A DNA stretch of 64,000 bases from Irregularibacter muris (lineage in GTDB: Bacteria; Bacillota; Clostridia; Eubacteriales; Garciellaceae). The notes under the pieces are model-generated. The model saw only the letters and a list, made by a program, of their open reading frames with translations. It was not told the DNA's origin and did not search any database. Shown in pieces: positions 34,139 to 43,632 of this stretch. A program made the position numbers and the translations under genes. Each line of letters opens with the position of its first letter. Within the stretch, counting starts at the first letter, position 1. Location of the stretch: assembly GCF_024622505.1 (NCBI RefSeq), contig NZ_JANKAS010000002.1, forward strand, positions 310,001-374,000. The letters are read 5' to 3'.

Positions 34139-35014
34139 TCAATATTTTGGTATGTTTTTTATTTCCTCTAGCAGATATTGATAACTTTCATAGCGATGGG
34201 AAGAAATTTTATTTAGGCCGATAGCTTCTTTAATCGCACATTTGGGTTCTTGCATATGAAGACAAGAATTAAATTTACATTGCCCCAAATAAGGCCTAAA
34301 TTCTGGAAAATAGTTCATTAAATCAATTGGTTCTATATTTTCTACCCCCAAGGAGCTAAAGCCAGGGGTATCCACTACATATCCATTTTCTCCATAATGA
34401 AATAATTCTACATGGCGCGTGGTATGCCTTCCTCTACCTATTTTTTTGCTGACCTTCCCGGTTTCCAATTGATAGTCTTGATTAATTTTGTTTAATAATG
34501 AGGATTTCCCCACTCCTGAGGGACCGGCAAACACAGTGATATGATCATTTAAATAGTGCTTTAGATCCTCAATCCCTTTTTCATCTTTTACGCTGGTAAA
34601 TATCACTGGATATTCTATGTTTTCGTATATATTTTTTATCTTTTCTTTTATATCTTCCATCTCTAAATCTACTTTGTTTATACAAATAACTATGGATAGT
34701 CCTTGCTGTTCGGCCATGATTAAAAAACGATCTAATAATTGTAAGTTTGGATTGGGATTAGAAAGGGCAAAGACAATAATTACTTGGTCAATATTCGCTA
34801 CCGGAGGTCTGACTAGCTGATTTTTCCTCGGTAATATGGTTTCGATAATGCCTTTCCCCTCTTTATCGGTGCTGATTTCCACATAATCCCCCACCATTGG
34901 TGTTATATTATCTTTTCTGAACTTTCCCCTTGCTTTGCTTTCTACGATTTCAGAAACCGATGTTCTGACATAATAAAAGCCACCAATCCCTTTAATAATA
35001 ACACCTTTTTCCAT
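34139..35014 (-). CDS. rsgA: Ribosome small-subunit-dependent GTPase RsgA
   Basis: Circularly permuted GTPase for late 30S maturation. OB fold at the N-terminus, CINKVDLE (G4) near residue 115, FAGPSGVGKSSLLNKI (G1) near 170, VDTPGFSSLG (G3), and a C-terminal zinc site (CKFNSCLHMQEPKCAI). 291 aa. AAGGAG precedes ATG. Last GTPase of the prpC-prkC-rsgA-thiN operon. Confidence 0.97.
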   Translation of the reverse strand: MEKGVIIKGIGGFYYVRTSVSEIVESKARGKFRKDNITPMVGDYVEISTDKEGKGIIETILPRKNQLVRPPVANIDQVIIVFALSNPNPNLQLLDRFLIMAEQQGLSIVICINKVDLEMEDIKEKIKNIYENIEYPVIFTSVKDEKGIEDLKHYLNDHITVFAGPSGVGKSSLLNKINQDYQLETGKVSKKIGRGRHTTRHVELFHYGENGYVVDTPGFSSLGVENIEPIDLMNYFPEFRPYLGQCKFNSCLHMQEPKCAIKEAIGLNKISSHRYESYQYLLEEIKNIPKY

Positions 35015-35029
35015 TCATTCAACTCCTTA

Positions 35030-36979
35030 TTAAAATGAGATAAAGCCTTCAGCAAATTTCTGATTATCAATCTTTACTGTATATATTTGAAAGCCTGTTC
35101 CTTTAACCGGTATTTGCAATACACCTTCTTTTATTGCGTGTTTCTTTTCGTAAACAACCTTTGAAGTATTGTCCTGGTAATCCAATAATTCAATGGTAAT
35201 GACAACATCATTTTCCTGCTCACCATTTTCCTTTTCATATTCATTTAAGTTCACTTCAATATTTTTTGTTGAAGTTTTTCCTCTACTCAATGTAATATTT
35301 ACAAAAGAATTTTTTGCAACTTCTCCATTGGCTTCTGGACTCTGCTGTATCACATAGTCGGTCTTATATTTTTCATCATCCTTATAATCGATTTCCCCGA
35401 CATTTAATCCTTGAGCAGACAAGGCTTTTTTTGCATCTTCCAAATGCATTCCAACTACAGAGGGTACAACAATGGTTTCTTTTCCCTTGCTGATATACAG
35501 ATCCACCTTCGATCCTTCCCTCACATCAACATTATCTTTAGGACTTTGATCATAAACAATACCCCTGTCAAATTTATCATTAAATTCGTAATTTATTTCC
35601 CCAACATCTAAACCTAAATTCTCCAAGCGACTTATGGCCTCTGCCTCAGATTTACCCTGTAGATTAGGAGCTGGAATAAATTTCACACCTTCACTGACTA
35701 TAAGCCCTACGGTTTGGTTTTCCTTGATTTTTTTTCCTGCCTGAGGGTTTTGACTAATTACATTATCTTTTTCTACTTCATTATCATATTTTCTTTCAAC
35801 TATTTCAGATTTCAAACCCTCTTGGGATAATATTTCCATAGCTTCATCAATATTTTTGCCTTCTACATTTGGAACTTCTATTTCCTTAACCATGAAATAA
35901 TCCCCTAGGGAAACTGCTAAGGCTCCTAGAATACTAGCTAGAACAAAGAAAGCAACCAGAGAAAAAATGATTATCCATTTGCGTTTTCTTTTATTCTTTC
36001 TATTTTTTTCTTCTTCTATCTCTTCAATCTCTTCTTCCTCTTCTTCCACCTTTTTTAATTCATTATTACTTTCCTTTGTAGCTATAATAGGAGTAATCTG
36101 AGTAGGTGCATTTTCATCAAATTTTTTGAATGTATTCCAATTAGGTTCTACTAAAATCTTTTTTAAATCTTTAATTAAATCCTGTGCATTAGGATATCTT
36201 TCTTCAGAATTCTTTTTTAATAATCGCATTATGATTTCATTTAAACCTTCAGGAATAGTATTATTTTTTTCAATAGGGGCCATTAATTCCCCTTGCAGAT
36301 GTTGTAATGCCACTGACACCGATGTTTCTCCATTAAATGGCACCTCACCTATTACCATCTCATATAAAACTATTCCCAAGGAATACAAGTCTGATTTTTC
36401 ATTTACAAAACCACCCCGTGCTTGTTCTGGAGAAAAATAATGCACTGATCCCATTGTATCCTCTACTTGGGTCAAAGTAGAACTTGTTATTGCTCTAGCA
36501 ATTCCAAAGTCTGTAACTTTGGCCATGTTATCATTTGTGATAATAATATTATGGGGTTTAATATCTCTATGAATAATATGATTTTTATGGGCATGATCTA
36601 AAGCTGAAGCAATTTGAATAGCTATATCTACAGCTTTTTCCCAGGAGAGTTTTTTATTCTCCACAATATATTCTTTTAAAGTTTTTCCCTTAACTAGCTC
36701 CATGACTATATAATGAATATTTTCTTGTACGCCTACATCATATATGTTCACAACATTAGGATGAGAAAGGCTTGCAGCTGCTTGGGATTCTCTTTTGAAT
36801 TTTTTTATAAATTGTTCATCATGGATAAATTCTTGTCTTAATATTTTAACGGCTACAAATCTATTTAATAATTGATCTTTTGCTCTATATACAATAGCCA
36901 TTCCGCCTTGTCCAACTTCTTCTATTAGTTCATAACGGTTTCCCAATAGTTTACCTACTAACATTTGTCTATTCACCAC
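35030..36979 (-). CDS. prkC: Serine/threonine protein kinase PrkC with three PASTA domains
   Basis: Membrane kinase that senses muropeptides and, in Bacillus, triggers spore germination. Kinase domain (residues 1-275) with Lys45 in VAVKI, HRDIKPHN (Asp139) and DFG. An acidic Glu-rich linker precedes a Lys/Arg patch and one TM helix near 335-360, then three extracellular PASTA repeats (about 370-575) and a further C-terminal domain of about 75 residues. Start: GTG 36979 directly follows the prpC stop, but ATG 36964 with GGTGG upstream is equally plausible. Coupled with prpC. Confidence 0.96.
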   Translation of the reverse strand: MVNRQMLVGKLLGNRYELIEEVGQGGMAIVYRAKDQLLNRFVAVKILRQEFIHDEQFIKKFKRESQAAASLSHPNVVNIYDVGVQENIHYIVMELVKGKTLKEYIVENKKLSWEKAVDIAIQIASALDHAHKNHIIHRDIKPHNIIITNDNMAKVTDFGIARAITSSTLTQVEDTMGSVHYFSPEQARGGFVNEKSDLYSLGIVLYEMVIGEVPFNGETSVSVALQHLQGELMAPIEKNNTIPEGLNEIIMRLLKKNSEERYPNAQDLIKDLKKILVEPNWNTFKKFDENAPTQITPIIATKESNNELKKVEEEEEEIEEIEEEKNRKNKRKRKWIIIFSLVAFFVLASILGALAVSLGDYFMVKEIEVPNVEGKNIDEAMEILSQEGLKSEIVERKYDNEVEKDNVISQNPQAGKKIKENQTVGLIVSEGVKFIPAPNLQGKSEAEAISRLENLGLDVGEINYEFNDKFDRGIVYDQSPKDNVDVREGSKVDLYISKGKETIVVPSVVGMHLEDAKKALSAQGLNVGEIDYKDDEKYKTDYVIQQSPEANGEVAKNSFVNITLSRGKTSTKNIEVNLNEYEKENGEQENDVVITIELLDYQDNTSKVVYEKKHAIKEGVLQIPVKGTGFQIYTVKIDNQKFAEGFISF

Positions 36980-37711
36980 CTAACATTGAAAAATAATTAA
37001 AGTAATATTGTCAGTTCCACCCTTGGCATTTGCCAATTGAACTAAGGAATTAGCAGCTTCTTGAAGGTCTACGTTACTTTCTATAATATGCTTAATCTCA
37101 CTCTCCGAAACTAAGTTAGATAGTCCATCTGTACAAAGCAGAATAATATCTTCATCCTGTAATGTATAATGATACGTATCAGATTTAACATTTAAATCTG
37201 TACCTATGGCCCGGGTTATAACATTTTTTTGTGGATGAGATCTTGCTTGTTCTTTAGTAATGGTGCCTTCCCTAATTAACCCTGCAACCAAGGAATGATC
37301 CTCTGTGAGTTGTTCTATACCCTCATCATTTATTCTATATACTCTACTATCCCCAATATGGCTTATGTATAGTTGATTTTGTCTATAAAGAACAGAAGTA
37401 AGTGTCGTACCCATTCCATGTAATTCTGGTTTTTCTAAGGACACATTATAGATATTAGAATTTATATTATTTATGAGCTTTTGAATACGCTCGCTCTTTT
37501 GGTATGTTTTATTAATAATATTCTGTTTAACGAAAAATTTTTTAAGTCCTTCAATAGCCATAGCGCTTGCCACCTCACCCGCTTGATGACCACCCATTCC
37601 ATCTGCAACTGCAAACACGCAATAATCAGGAGAATGTTCTTGTATTACCAATAATGAATCTTCATTATTTTCTCTTATCCTACCAACGTCGCTTTTGTAA
37701 CCAATTTTCAT
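36980..37711 (-). CDS. prpC: PP2C-family serine/threonine phosphatase PrpC
   Basis: Reverses PrkC phosphorylation. Metal-binding PP2C motifs: GRIRENNEDSLLV, VADGMGGHQAGEVAS, GMGTTLTSVLYR, ISHIGDSRVYRI and LLCTDGLSNLV, with GGTDNITLI at the end. 243 aa. Its stop abuts the prkC start. Confidence 0.97.
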   Translation of the reverse strand: MKIGYKSDVGRIRENNEDSLLVIQEHSPDYCVFAVADGMGGHQAGEVASAMAIEGLKKFFVKQNIINKTYQKSERIQKLINNINSNIYNVSLEKPELHGMGTTLTSVLYRQNQLYISHIGDSRVYRINDEGIEQLTEDHSLVAGLIREGTITKEQARSHPQKNVITRAIGTDLNVKSDTYHYTLQDEDIILLCTDGLSNLVSESEIKHIIESNVDLQEAANSLVQLANAKGGTDNITLIIFQC

Positions 37712-37757
37712 TTTAACACCTCACTATATTGTAGAATCATATAACCTCTTCAGCATC

Positions 37758-38798
37758 TTATTTTTTCATTGAATCAAGATATCCCTTTCTCAATTGGCCA
37801 CAAGCCGCATTAATATTACTTCCCATTTCCTTTCTTATGGTTGTAGGTATTTTAAAGGATTCTAATTTTTCCTTAAAGACCTGAATTTGACCCTTTGTAC
37901 TTTGTTGAAAATCTCTTTCCTTTATAGGGTTAATAGGAATAAGATTAACATGACAAAGTAGCCCCTTCAATAGACTTCCAAGTATCTCAGCATCTCTTAT
38001 TTGATCATTTTTATCATGAATTAACGCATACTCAAAGGTTATTCTTCTATTTGTTTTTTTAATATAATATTGACAGGCTTTCATTAGTTCATCCAATTTA
38101 TATTTTTTAGCTATCGGCATGATTTCCATCCTCTGGATATCATTGGAAGCATGAAGGGAAATGGATAAATTGATTTGAAGATTTTCATCTGCTAGTTGAA
38201 TTATCTCAGGTACTAAACCACAAGTAGATAAAGTAATGTGCCTTTGGCCTATATTCAATGAGTCTGGATGATTGACTAGGTGTAGAAATTTCAGAACTTC
38301 TTCCATATTGTCTAAGGGTTCTCCACTGCCCATTAATACGATATTGGATATTCTCTCTCCTATTACTTCTTGGGCTTTTAAAACCTGATCTAGCATTTCC
38401 CCAGCAGATAAATTACGGGTCTTGCCATCTAAAGTAGAAGCACAAAAGGAACACCCCATTCTACAACCCACTTGAGTAGAAATGCAGATTGTATTTCCAT
38501 AATTATATTTCATTACTACACTTTCTATAATGTTGTCATCTTCCAAAGCAAATAATAACTTAATTGTTCTCCCATCTATTCCTTGATACTTTTCTACAAT
38601 TTTCAATCTAAAAATATAATATTCTTTGTCTAGTTTTTCCTTGAAATCATTAGGTAAATTGGTTATCTCATCAATACTATTGATTCCTTTATATATCCAT
38701 TGAAACAATTGTTTCCCCCGATATTTAGGTTGCCTATAATTCTTAACAACCCTATTTAATTCCTGTATATCCATTCCCAGCAGGTTGTTTTTACTCAA
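37758..38798 (-). CDS. rlmN: 23S rRNA (adenine2503-C2)/tRNA A37 methyltransferase RlmN
   Basis: Radical-SAM methyltransferase. The [4Fe-4S] motif CRMGCSFC uses Cys112, 116 and 119 from this start; LMGSGEPLDN is the GGEP-like SAM motif and INAACGQL holds the methyl-carrying Cys. The start is TTG 38798 (AGGAG 8 nt upstream), giving 346 aa; the open frame extends upstream to 38882 but that part is hydrophobic, unlike the family, and probably untranslated. First gene of the rlmN-prpC-prkC-rsgA-thiN run. Confidence 0.95.
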   Translation of the reverse strand: MSKNNLLGMDIQELNRVVKNYRQPKYRGKQLFQWIYKGINSIDEITNLPNDFKEKLDKEYYIFRLKIVEKYQGIDGRTIKLLFALEDDNIIESVVMKYNYGNTICISTQVGCRMGCSFCASTLDGKTRNLSAGEMLDQVLKAQEVIGERISNIVLMGSGEPLDNMEEVLKFLHLVNHPDSLNIGQRHITLSTCGLVPEIIQLADENLQINLSISLHASNDIQRMEIMPIAKKYKLDELMKACQYYIKKTNRRITFEYALIHDKNDQIRDAEILGSLLKGLLCHVNLIPINPIKERDFQQSTKGQIQVFKEKLESFKIPTTIRKEMGSNINAACGQLRKGYLDSMKK

Positions 38799-38997
38799 AT
38801 TTTTATCTCCTTTTTTATCTTTTACTTTTATTGCAACAATAAACAATCCTATTATATCAAATATCTTCTTTACAACAAACATTTACTTTTATCTATAACA
38901 CAATCATGGGGATAAGAATATATTATTATTAGGAATATCAATATTTATGATTAGATTACTCAAATATAAAATTTCCTATACTGAAAGGAGATCTACT

Positions 38998-39294
38998 ATG
39001 AACTATTATGATTGGCTTGCTTCCCAATACGCCTATATGTATCCAGATTTATATAATACAATGTTGCCACTAATCGAAGAAGAATTGGATAAATGGGGGA
39101 GAGATGATTTAAGTCCTTATCAGATGGATGAACTTGTTGATAGCATTATGAGAAGATATAATGGTCTCTATCCACAAGCTCTACAACGGGGGTATCGAGA
39201 TCAAAATACAGTAAGAAATATTATTCTAGTACTTCTATTGTCTAGATTATTTAGACGGGGCAGCTATCCAGGATACTCAAGACCTTTTTATTGA
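38998..39294 (+). CDS. Hypothetical protein, 98 aa
   Basis: Unrecognised. The start is ATG 38998 behind AAAGGAG at 7 nt. Tyr/Asp-rich N-terminus (MNYYDWLASQYAYMYPDLYN), an acidic middle (EEELDKWGRDDLSPYQMDELVDSIM) and a C-terminal hydrophobic stretch (NIILVLLLSRLF) followed by a basic, Gly/Tyr/Pro-rich tail RRGSYPGYSRPFY. That composition recalls spore-coat-associated proteins but this is inference. Lone plus-strand gene with a strong shared terminator at 39301. Confidence 0.8.
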   Translation: MNYYDWLASQYAYMYPDLYNTMLPLIEEELDKWGRDDLSPYQMDELVDSIMRRYNGLYPQALQRGYRDQNTVRNIILVLLLSRLFRRGSYPGYSRPFY

Positions 39295-39300
39295 TAACAT

Positions 39301-39335
39301 GATAAAACCCCATTATACGATTTAATGGGGTTTTA
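39301..39335. terminator. Bidirectional terminator, 98-aa gene / rsmB
   Basis: GATAAAACCCCATT/AATGGGGTTTTATC stem with an 8-nt loop in the convergent gap, T-rich on either side. Confidence 0.85.
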
Positions 39336-39340
39336 TCACG

Positions 39341-40699
39341 TTATATTCTTTGCATCCTACATATAAAAAAGCCATCGATGTCGTCGACGTGAGGAAAAAT
39401 CTGCAAATACCCCTTTTGAATTTCTTCATGGGTTTTCATTGGATCTGCTATTGCTTCTATAGGCAATAATTTAAATGATGAATTGCTGTCTAAAAATCCT
39501 TCTATAATATCCTGGTTTTCTTCGGGATTAATCGTGCATGTGCTGTAAACTAAAAAGCCATCTTTCTTTACATAATTAGAGGCATTTTGTAGAATTTTTA
39601 TTTGCATTTCTCTAATACTTGCAATATCCTCAGGGTTTTTATTCCATTTTAGGTCTGGTTTTCTCCTTATGATACCTAAACCAGAACAGGGGGCGTCAAC
39701 CAATACCCTATCTGCTTTATTAAATAGTTTCTCATCTATTTTTAGAGCATCAAAGTCCTCTAATTGAATATTAGTTATTCCTAATCTTTCAACGTTCTTT
39801 TTAACAATAGTTAATTTATGCTGATAAATATCTCTTGCAATAACTTTACCCGTATTTTTCATTATCTGAGCAATATGAGTGGTCTTTCCACCGGGAGCGG
39901 CACAAGTGTCTATGACCAGCTGATCTTCCAGTGGATTTAAAATATGGGCAACCAACATTGAGCTTTGATCTTGGATTTGAAATAACCCCTTTTTAAAGCT
40001 TGGGCTGTCTTCAATATTTGAAATGTTATGGACAATAATTGCTTCTGCACACCATTTCCCTTTCTTAACTTCAAAACCTTCCTGGGATAGCAATTCCATA
40101 AGCTCCTCCCTAGAAATCTTTAGGGTGTTCGTTCTTATAGTGATATCGGGACTTAAATTATTTTTTTCTAGAATTTCTTTGGCAGCTATTGGGCCAAAAT
40201 CCTCAATATATTTTTTTACTAACCATTTTGGATGGGAATAGATAATAGATAAATATTTAATTTCATCATTTCTTTCAGGCATTAAGTCACCGCTATTGGC
40301 TCTTATAATATGTCTCAGCACACCATTAATATAGCCTCCTATTTTATGATGCCCATATTTCTTTCCTAATTTTACACTTTCATTTACTGCTGCCGACTTA
40401 GGAACTTTATCTAAAAAAACGATTTGATAAATTCCCAAACGTAAAATGTTTTGTACCCATGGAGATATTTTTTTAATGGGTGTTTTTGAAAACTTTGAAA
40501 TTATCCAATCAATTCTAGATTTATTTCTTACAACACCATAGACCAATTGGGTAATAAAAGCCCGATCTATTGCACTTAGATCAGACGTATTTAAAGCATT
40601 TTTTAAGCTTATGTTGCTATATGCATTATTTACATTCACATCATATAGAACTTTTAAGGCTATCTCTCTAGGTCTATCTACCAATATGTTATTCTTCAT
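39341..40699 (-). CDS. rsmB: 16S rRNA (cytosine967-C5)-methyltransferase
   Basis: N-terminal NusB-like domain (REIALKVLYDVNVNNAYSN through YGVVRNKSRIDWII) joined to a SAM methyltransferase domain with CAAPGGKTTHIAQIM, VDAPCSGLGIIRRKPD (PC motif) and YSTCTINPEENQDII (TC catalytic Cys). 452 aa, typical for the fusion. It abuts the downstream edge of the Zn-protease gene and belongs to the priA-def-fmt-rsmB run. Confidence 0.97.
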   Translation of the reverse strand: MKNNILVDRPREIALKVLYDVNVNNAYSNISLKNALNTSDLSAIDRAFITQLVYGVVRNKSRIDWIISKFSKTPIKKISPWVQNILRLGIYQIVFLDKVPKSAAVNESVKLGKKYGHHKIGGYINGVLRHIIRANSGDLMPERNDEIKYLSIIYSHPKWLVKKYIEDFGPIAAKEILEKNNLSPDITIRTNTLKISREELMELLSQEGFEVKKGKWCAEAIIVHNISNIEDSPSFKKGLFQIQDQSSMLVAHILNPLEDQLVIDTCAAPGGKTTHIAQIMKNTGKVIARDIYQHKLTIVKKNVERLGITNIQLEDFDALKIDEKLFNKADRVLVDAPCSGLGIIRRKPDLKWNKNPEDIASIREMQIKILQNASNYVKKDGFLVYSTCTINPEENQDIIEGFLDSNSSFKLLPIEAIADPMKTHEEIQKGYLQIFPHVDDIDGFFICRMQRI

Positions 40700-41383
40700 T
40701 TAATCTCTTCTACCCCTTATCATTAATAGCCTCAATAACTGTGACAGTGCTACTACGGTTGCCGCTACATAGGTCAATGCTGCTGCTTGAAGAACCTTTT
40801 TAGTGGGTACCAATTCACCTGATGATAATAGTCCTTGGTTTTCTAATAATCCTATAGCTCTATTGCTGGCATTAAATTCTACAGGCAAGGTAATAATTTG
40901 AAAGAGTACCGCTACCAAGAAAAACAATATCCCAATATCCATCATTCCCGTAGCTGGAAACATTAAGCCAATGACAAAAAGAAACCAAGCTGCTTGGGAA
41001 CCAAAACTTGCTATAGGAGCTATGAAATTTCTAATCATAAGCGGTGCATAGCCCTTAGCATGTTGTATGGCATGACCTACTTCATGGGCCGCTACCCCTA
41101 CAGATGCTACCGAAGAGCCATTATATACAGCATTGGACAATCTTAATACTTTTTTTCTTGGATCATAATGATCACTTAAATGTCCTCCAGTTAACTCTAT
41201 AGGCACATCATATAGACCTTGAGAATCTAAAATTCTTCTTGCTACCTGCATGCCAGTATATCCTCGACTATTCCTTACTCTTAAATATCTATCAAAGGTT
41301 GTTTTTACCTTTCCTTGGGCATATATTGCAAATATCATAGCTGGAATCAATAAGATAAAACTCATATCTCCCCAATATAGCAT
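40700..41383 (-). CDS. Membrane zinc metallopeptidase, YugP family
   Basis: Membrane protein of 227 aa with three or four hydrophobic helices and a cytosol-facing zinc-protease motif VGVAAHEVGHAIQHAKGY (HEXXH), preceded by LSNAVYNGSSVASVG. YugP/DUF2268-like proteins sit between fmt and rsmB in many Clostridia; physiological substrate unknown. GAGGAAT precedes the ATG. Confidence 0.9.
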   Translation of the reverse strand: MLYWGDMSFILLIPAMIFAIYAQGKVKTTFDRYLRVRNSRGYTGMQVARRILDSQGLYDVPIELTGGHLSDHYDPRKKVLRLSNAVYNGSSVASVGVAAHEVGHAIQHAKGYAPLMIRNFIAPIASFGSQAAWFLFVIGLMFPATGMMDIGILFFLVAVLFQIITLPVEFNASNRAIGLLENQGLLSSGELVPTKKVLQAAALTYVAATVVALSQLLRLLMIRGRRD

Positions 41384-41386
41384 TCT

Positions 41387-42163
41387 TTATTCCTCCCCAT
41401 TCAAAAAATATAATATTGCCTCTTCTACCTTTGTTATACTAACCATGGTATTATGACAGGGGCCTTCTGGCCTCTCATTTACCACTCCTAAAATTGGTAT
41501 TATTTTTATATCTTGTATACCACTTGATAAATCTCGTTCACATGCGATCGCTACTATAGCTTTAGGTTTTCTGTCAATAATGGTACTTCGTGCCAAGGTA
41601 CCCCCTGTTACAATAGCAAATTGTGTCCCATATTTTGTAGATAATTCTATTAAATCTTTTACAGCACAACGACCACACATTTTGCAGTTATATATGTTAT
41701 TGGTAATTTTATGGGGACAGTTTGCCCACTGGATACAATGGGGGGATAATATTAGTATTTCATTTGCCTTGACCTTTATCCTTTCTTTACTGACTATATA
41801 GTTATTGACCTGAGCAAACTCCCCTCTTATTCTATCTTTTTCTATGCCCATTAAGTTTCCGATCATATAAATGAGGGGATAAAAAACTACAAAAGACTTT
41901 TTTAACCATTTTAAAAACAATGGATTTGACTTCTTATTCGGATTAGAAAACAATATAGTTATACCAGCAACCATAATAGAGAACAAGCTTATTATTAAAA
42001 GAATCAGAAAAAACATTAATGCATTGTGATAGATGTTTAGATTATCCGTAATAATAAATATGCCTAAGACTATAGCAAATAAAAGTATGGTAAAGATTGT
42101 AGCTGCTAATAGTTGGGCAAATAACCTATAATCTTTTTTTACTTTACTATTCATCCTATTCAC
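41387..42163 (-). CDS. DUF116 family membrane protein
   Basis: 258 aa. Two N-terminal membrane helices (about 15-40, 47-72), then a cysteine-rich soluble domain: SPHCIQWANCPHKITNNIYNCKMCGRCAVKDLIELS and IVAIACERDLSSGI, suggesting a metal or Fe-S site. Family function unknown. The frame starts at a GTG overlapping the fmt stop by 8 bp; ATG 42154 three codons in is also possible. Located between fmt and the Zn-protease as in other Clostridia. Confidence 0.88.
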   Translation of the reverse strand: MNRMNSKVKKDYRLFAQLLAATIFTILLFAIVLGIFIITDNLNIYHNALMFFLILLIISLFSIMVAGITILFSNPNKKSNPLFLKWLKKSFVVFYPLIYMIGNLMGIEKDRIRGEFAQVNNYIVSKERIKVKANEILILSPHCIQWANCPHKITNNIYNCKMCGRCAVKDLIELSTKYGTQFAIVTGGTLARSTIIDRKPKAIVAIACERDLSSGIQDIKIIPILGVVNERPEGPCHNTMVSITKVEEAILYFLNGEE

Positions 42164-43109
42164 ATCTACCTTGACCTAAAATAGTACCCTTTTGAATCTG
42201 ATTACCCAACACAAAGGCATCTACACTCATTCTTTTTCCATTAGGCATTTGTATTTGGGAGATAACTATACAGCCATCACCTGTCTTTACAATCCAACCT
42301 ACATGAGGAATATGCTGTAAAATTTCACCTGGTTTTCCAGAGACATCCTTATAATCATCAAAAATACCAGCTTTCCAAACTTTCATTTTCTTCCCTAATA
42401 ATTCTGTAAATGCTCCAGGCCATGGATTGGTACCCCTTATTAAGTTAAAAATATGATCAGCCGACTGTGACCAATCAATTTTTCCAACATTCTTATCTAA
42501 CATAGGTGCATAGGTATGCATTGTATGATCTTGGGGTATGGATATAATCTTATCATTTTCAATATTATCTAAGGTATTCAGTAGAGTTTTTGCTCCTAAA
42601 TTTGCCAATACATCATGAAGTTCCCCAGCGGTCATATCCTCTTTAATTTCTACTTCGTCCTTTAGAATCATATCTCCAGTGTCTAGTCCTTCATCCATAT
42701 ACATAGTGGTAATTCCTGTCTTTTTCTCTCCCTTTATAATTGCCCAATGAATGGGGGCGGCTCCCCTATACGCAGGAAGTAAAGAAGCATGCACATTTAC
42801 ACATCCCTTTTCAGGAATAGTTAGAATTTCCTTTGGTAAAATCTGTCCGTAGGCAATAACCACTATAATATCAGGTTTTAATGCTTTAAGACTTGAAATA
42901 AAGGACTCCTCCCTTATTTTTTTAGGTTGTAGTACCTGTATATTATGTTCCAATGCCACTTCCTTTACTGGGGGCATTTTAAGTTTTTTCCCCCTACCAC
43001 TAGGCCTATCTGGTTGAGTAATAACCGATAAAATTTTATGTTTACTTTTTATTAGTGCCGATAAAGATGGTACAGCAAAGTCTGGCGTACCCATAAATAC
43101 AATATTCAA
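42156..43109 (-). CDS. fmt: Methionyl-tRNA formyltransferase
   Basis: Formylates initiator tRNA. MNIVFMGTPDFAVPSLSAL, AYGQILPKEIL, NVHASLLPAYRGAAPIHWAIIKGEKKTGIT with catalytic Asn/His/Asp signature, and a C-terminal OB-like domain. 317 aa. The start is TTG 43109, 6 nt after AGGTG, consistent with family alignment (MxIVFMGTP); an in-frame codon at 43118 abuts the def stop. Tightly follows def. Confidence 0.97.
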   Translation of the reverse strand: MNIVFMGTPDFAVPSLSALIKSKHKILSVITQPDRPSGRGKKLKMPPVKEVALEHNIQVLQPKKIREESFISSLKALKPDIIVVIAYGQILPKEILTIPEKGCVNVHASLLPAYRGAAPIHWAIIKGEKKTGITTMYMDEGLDTGDMILKDEVEIKEDMTAGELHDVLANLGAKTLLNTLDNIENDKIISIPQDHTMHTYAPMLDKNVGKIDWSQSADHIFNLIRGTNPWPGAFTELLGKKMKVWKAGIFDDYKDVSGKPGEILQHIPHVGWIVKTGDGCIVISQIQMPNGKRMSVDAFVLGNQIQKGTILGQGRCE

Positions 43110-43118
43110 AATAATCAC

Positions 43119-43571
43119 CTACTTATCAATATATCTTATCACTTTATCTGTAAATAATATCCCATCTAAATGATCTATCTCATGACAAAAAGCCTGGGCT
43201 AAGAAACCTTCCGCTTCATGTTGAACTTCTTGCCCCTCTATATCTATGCCCTTTACAATTACTTTTTTAGGTCTGTCAACTACTCCAGATTTTCCGGGAA
43301 TACTTAAACATCCCTCAACTACTTGCTGTTGTCCTTCATCATGAATAATTTGGGGATTTACTATGACAACTGGCCCCTCACCCACATCAATTACAACTAA
43401 CCTTTTTAATATCCCCACCTGGGGAGCTGCAAGTCCAACTCCTTCAGCATGATACATGGTCTCAAGCATATCTTCAGCCAATATTTTTATCTTATCGTCT
43501 ACTTTATCTATTGGTCGAGATTTTTTTCTCAATATTGGGTCTGCATCTAAACGAATATTTCTTATAGCCAT
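43119..43571 (-). CDS. def: Peptide deformylase
   Basis: Removes the formyl group from new proteins. The three motifs are [18 protein letters not shown] (metal Cys) and [12 protein letters not shown] (HEXXH). 150 aa from ATG 43571, which follows AAGGAGG; frame upstream to 43595 lacks a ribosome site. Paired with fmt. Confidence 0.98.
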   Translation of the reverse strand: MAIRNIRLDADPILRKKSRPIDKVDDKIKILAEDMLETMYHAEGVGLAAPQVGILKRLVVIDVGEGPVVIVNPQIIHDEGQQQVVEGCLSIPGKSGVVDRPKKVIVKGIDIEGQEVQHEAEGFLAQAFCHEIDHLDGILFTDKVIRYIDK

Positions 43572-43632
43572 ATTCTTCCTCCTTATTCTTTCCACGTTTC
43601 TACTCCTATTTTATCATAATATATTTTATAAA

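Noticed and set aside
37758-38798. RlmN motif GSGEP instead of GMGEP as an anomaly
   Set aside because: The rest of the SAM site and both catalytic Cys residues are intact; this variation is compatible with normal clostridial RlmN.
38799-38882. N-terminal extension of rlmN by 28 codons
   Set aside because: Hydrophobic, not part of the family, and a TTG with a proper ribosome site follows at 38798.
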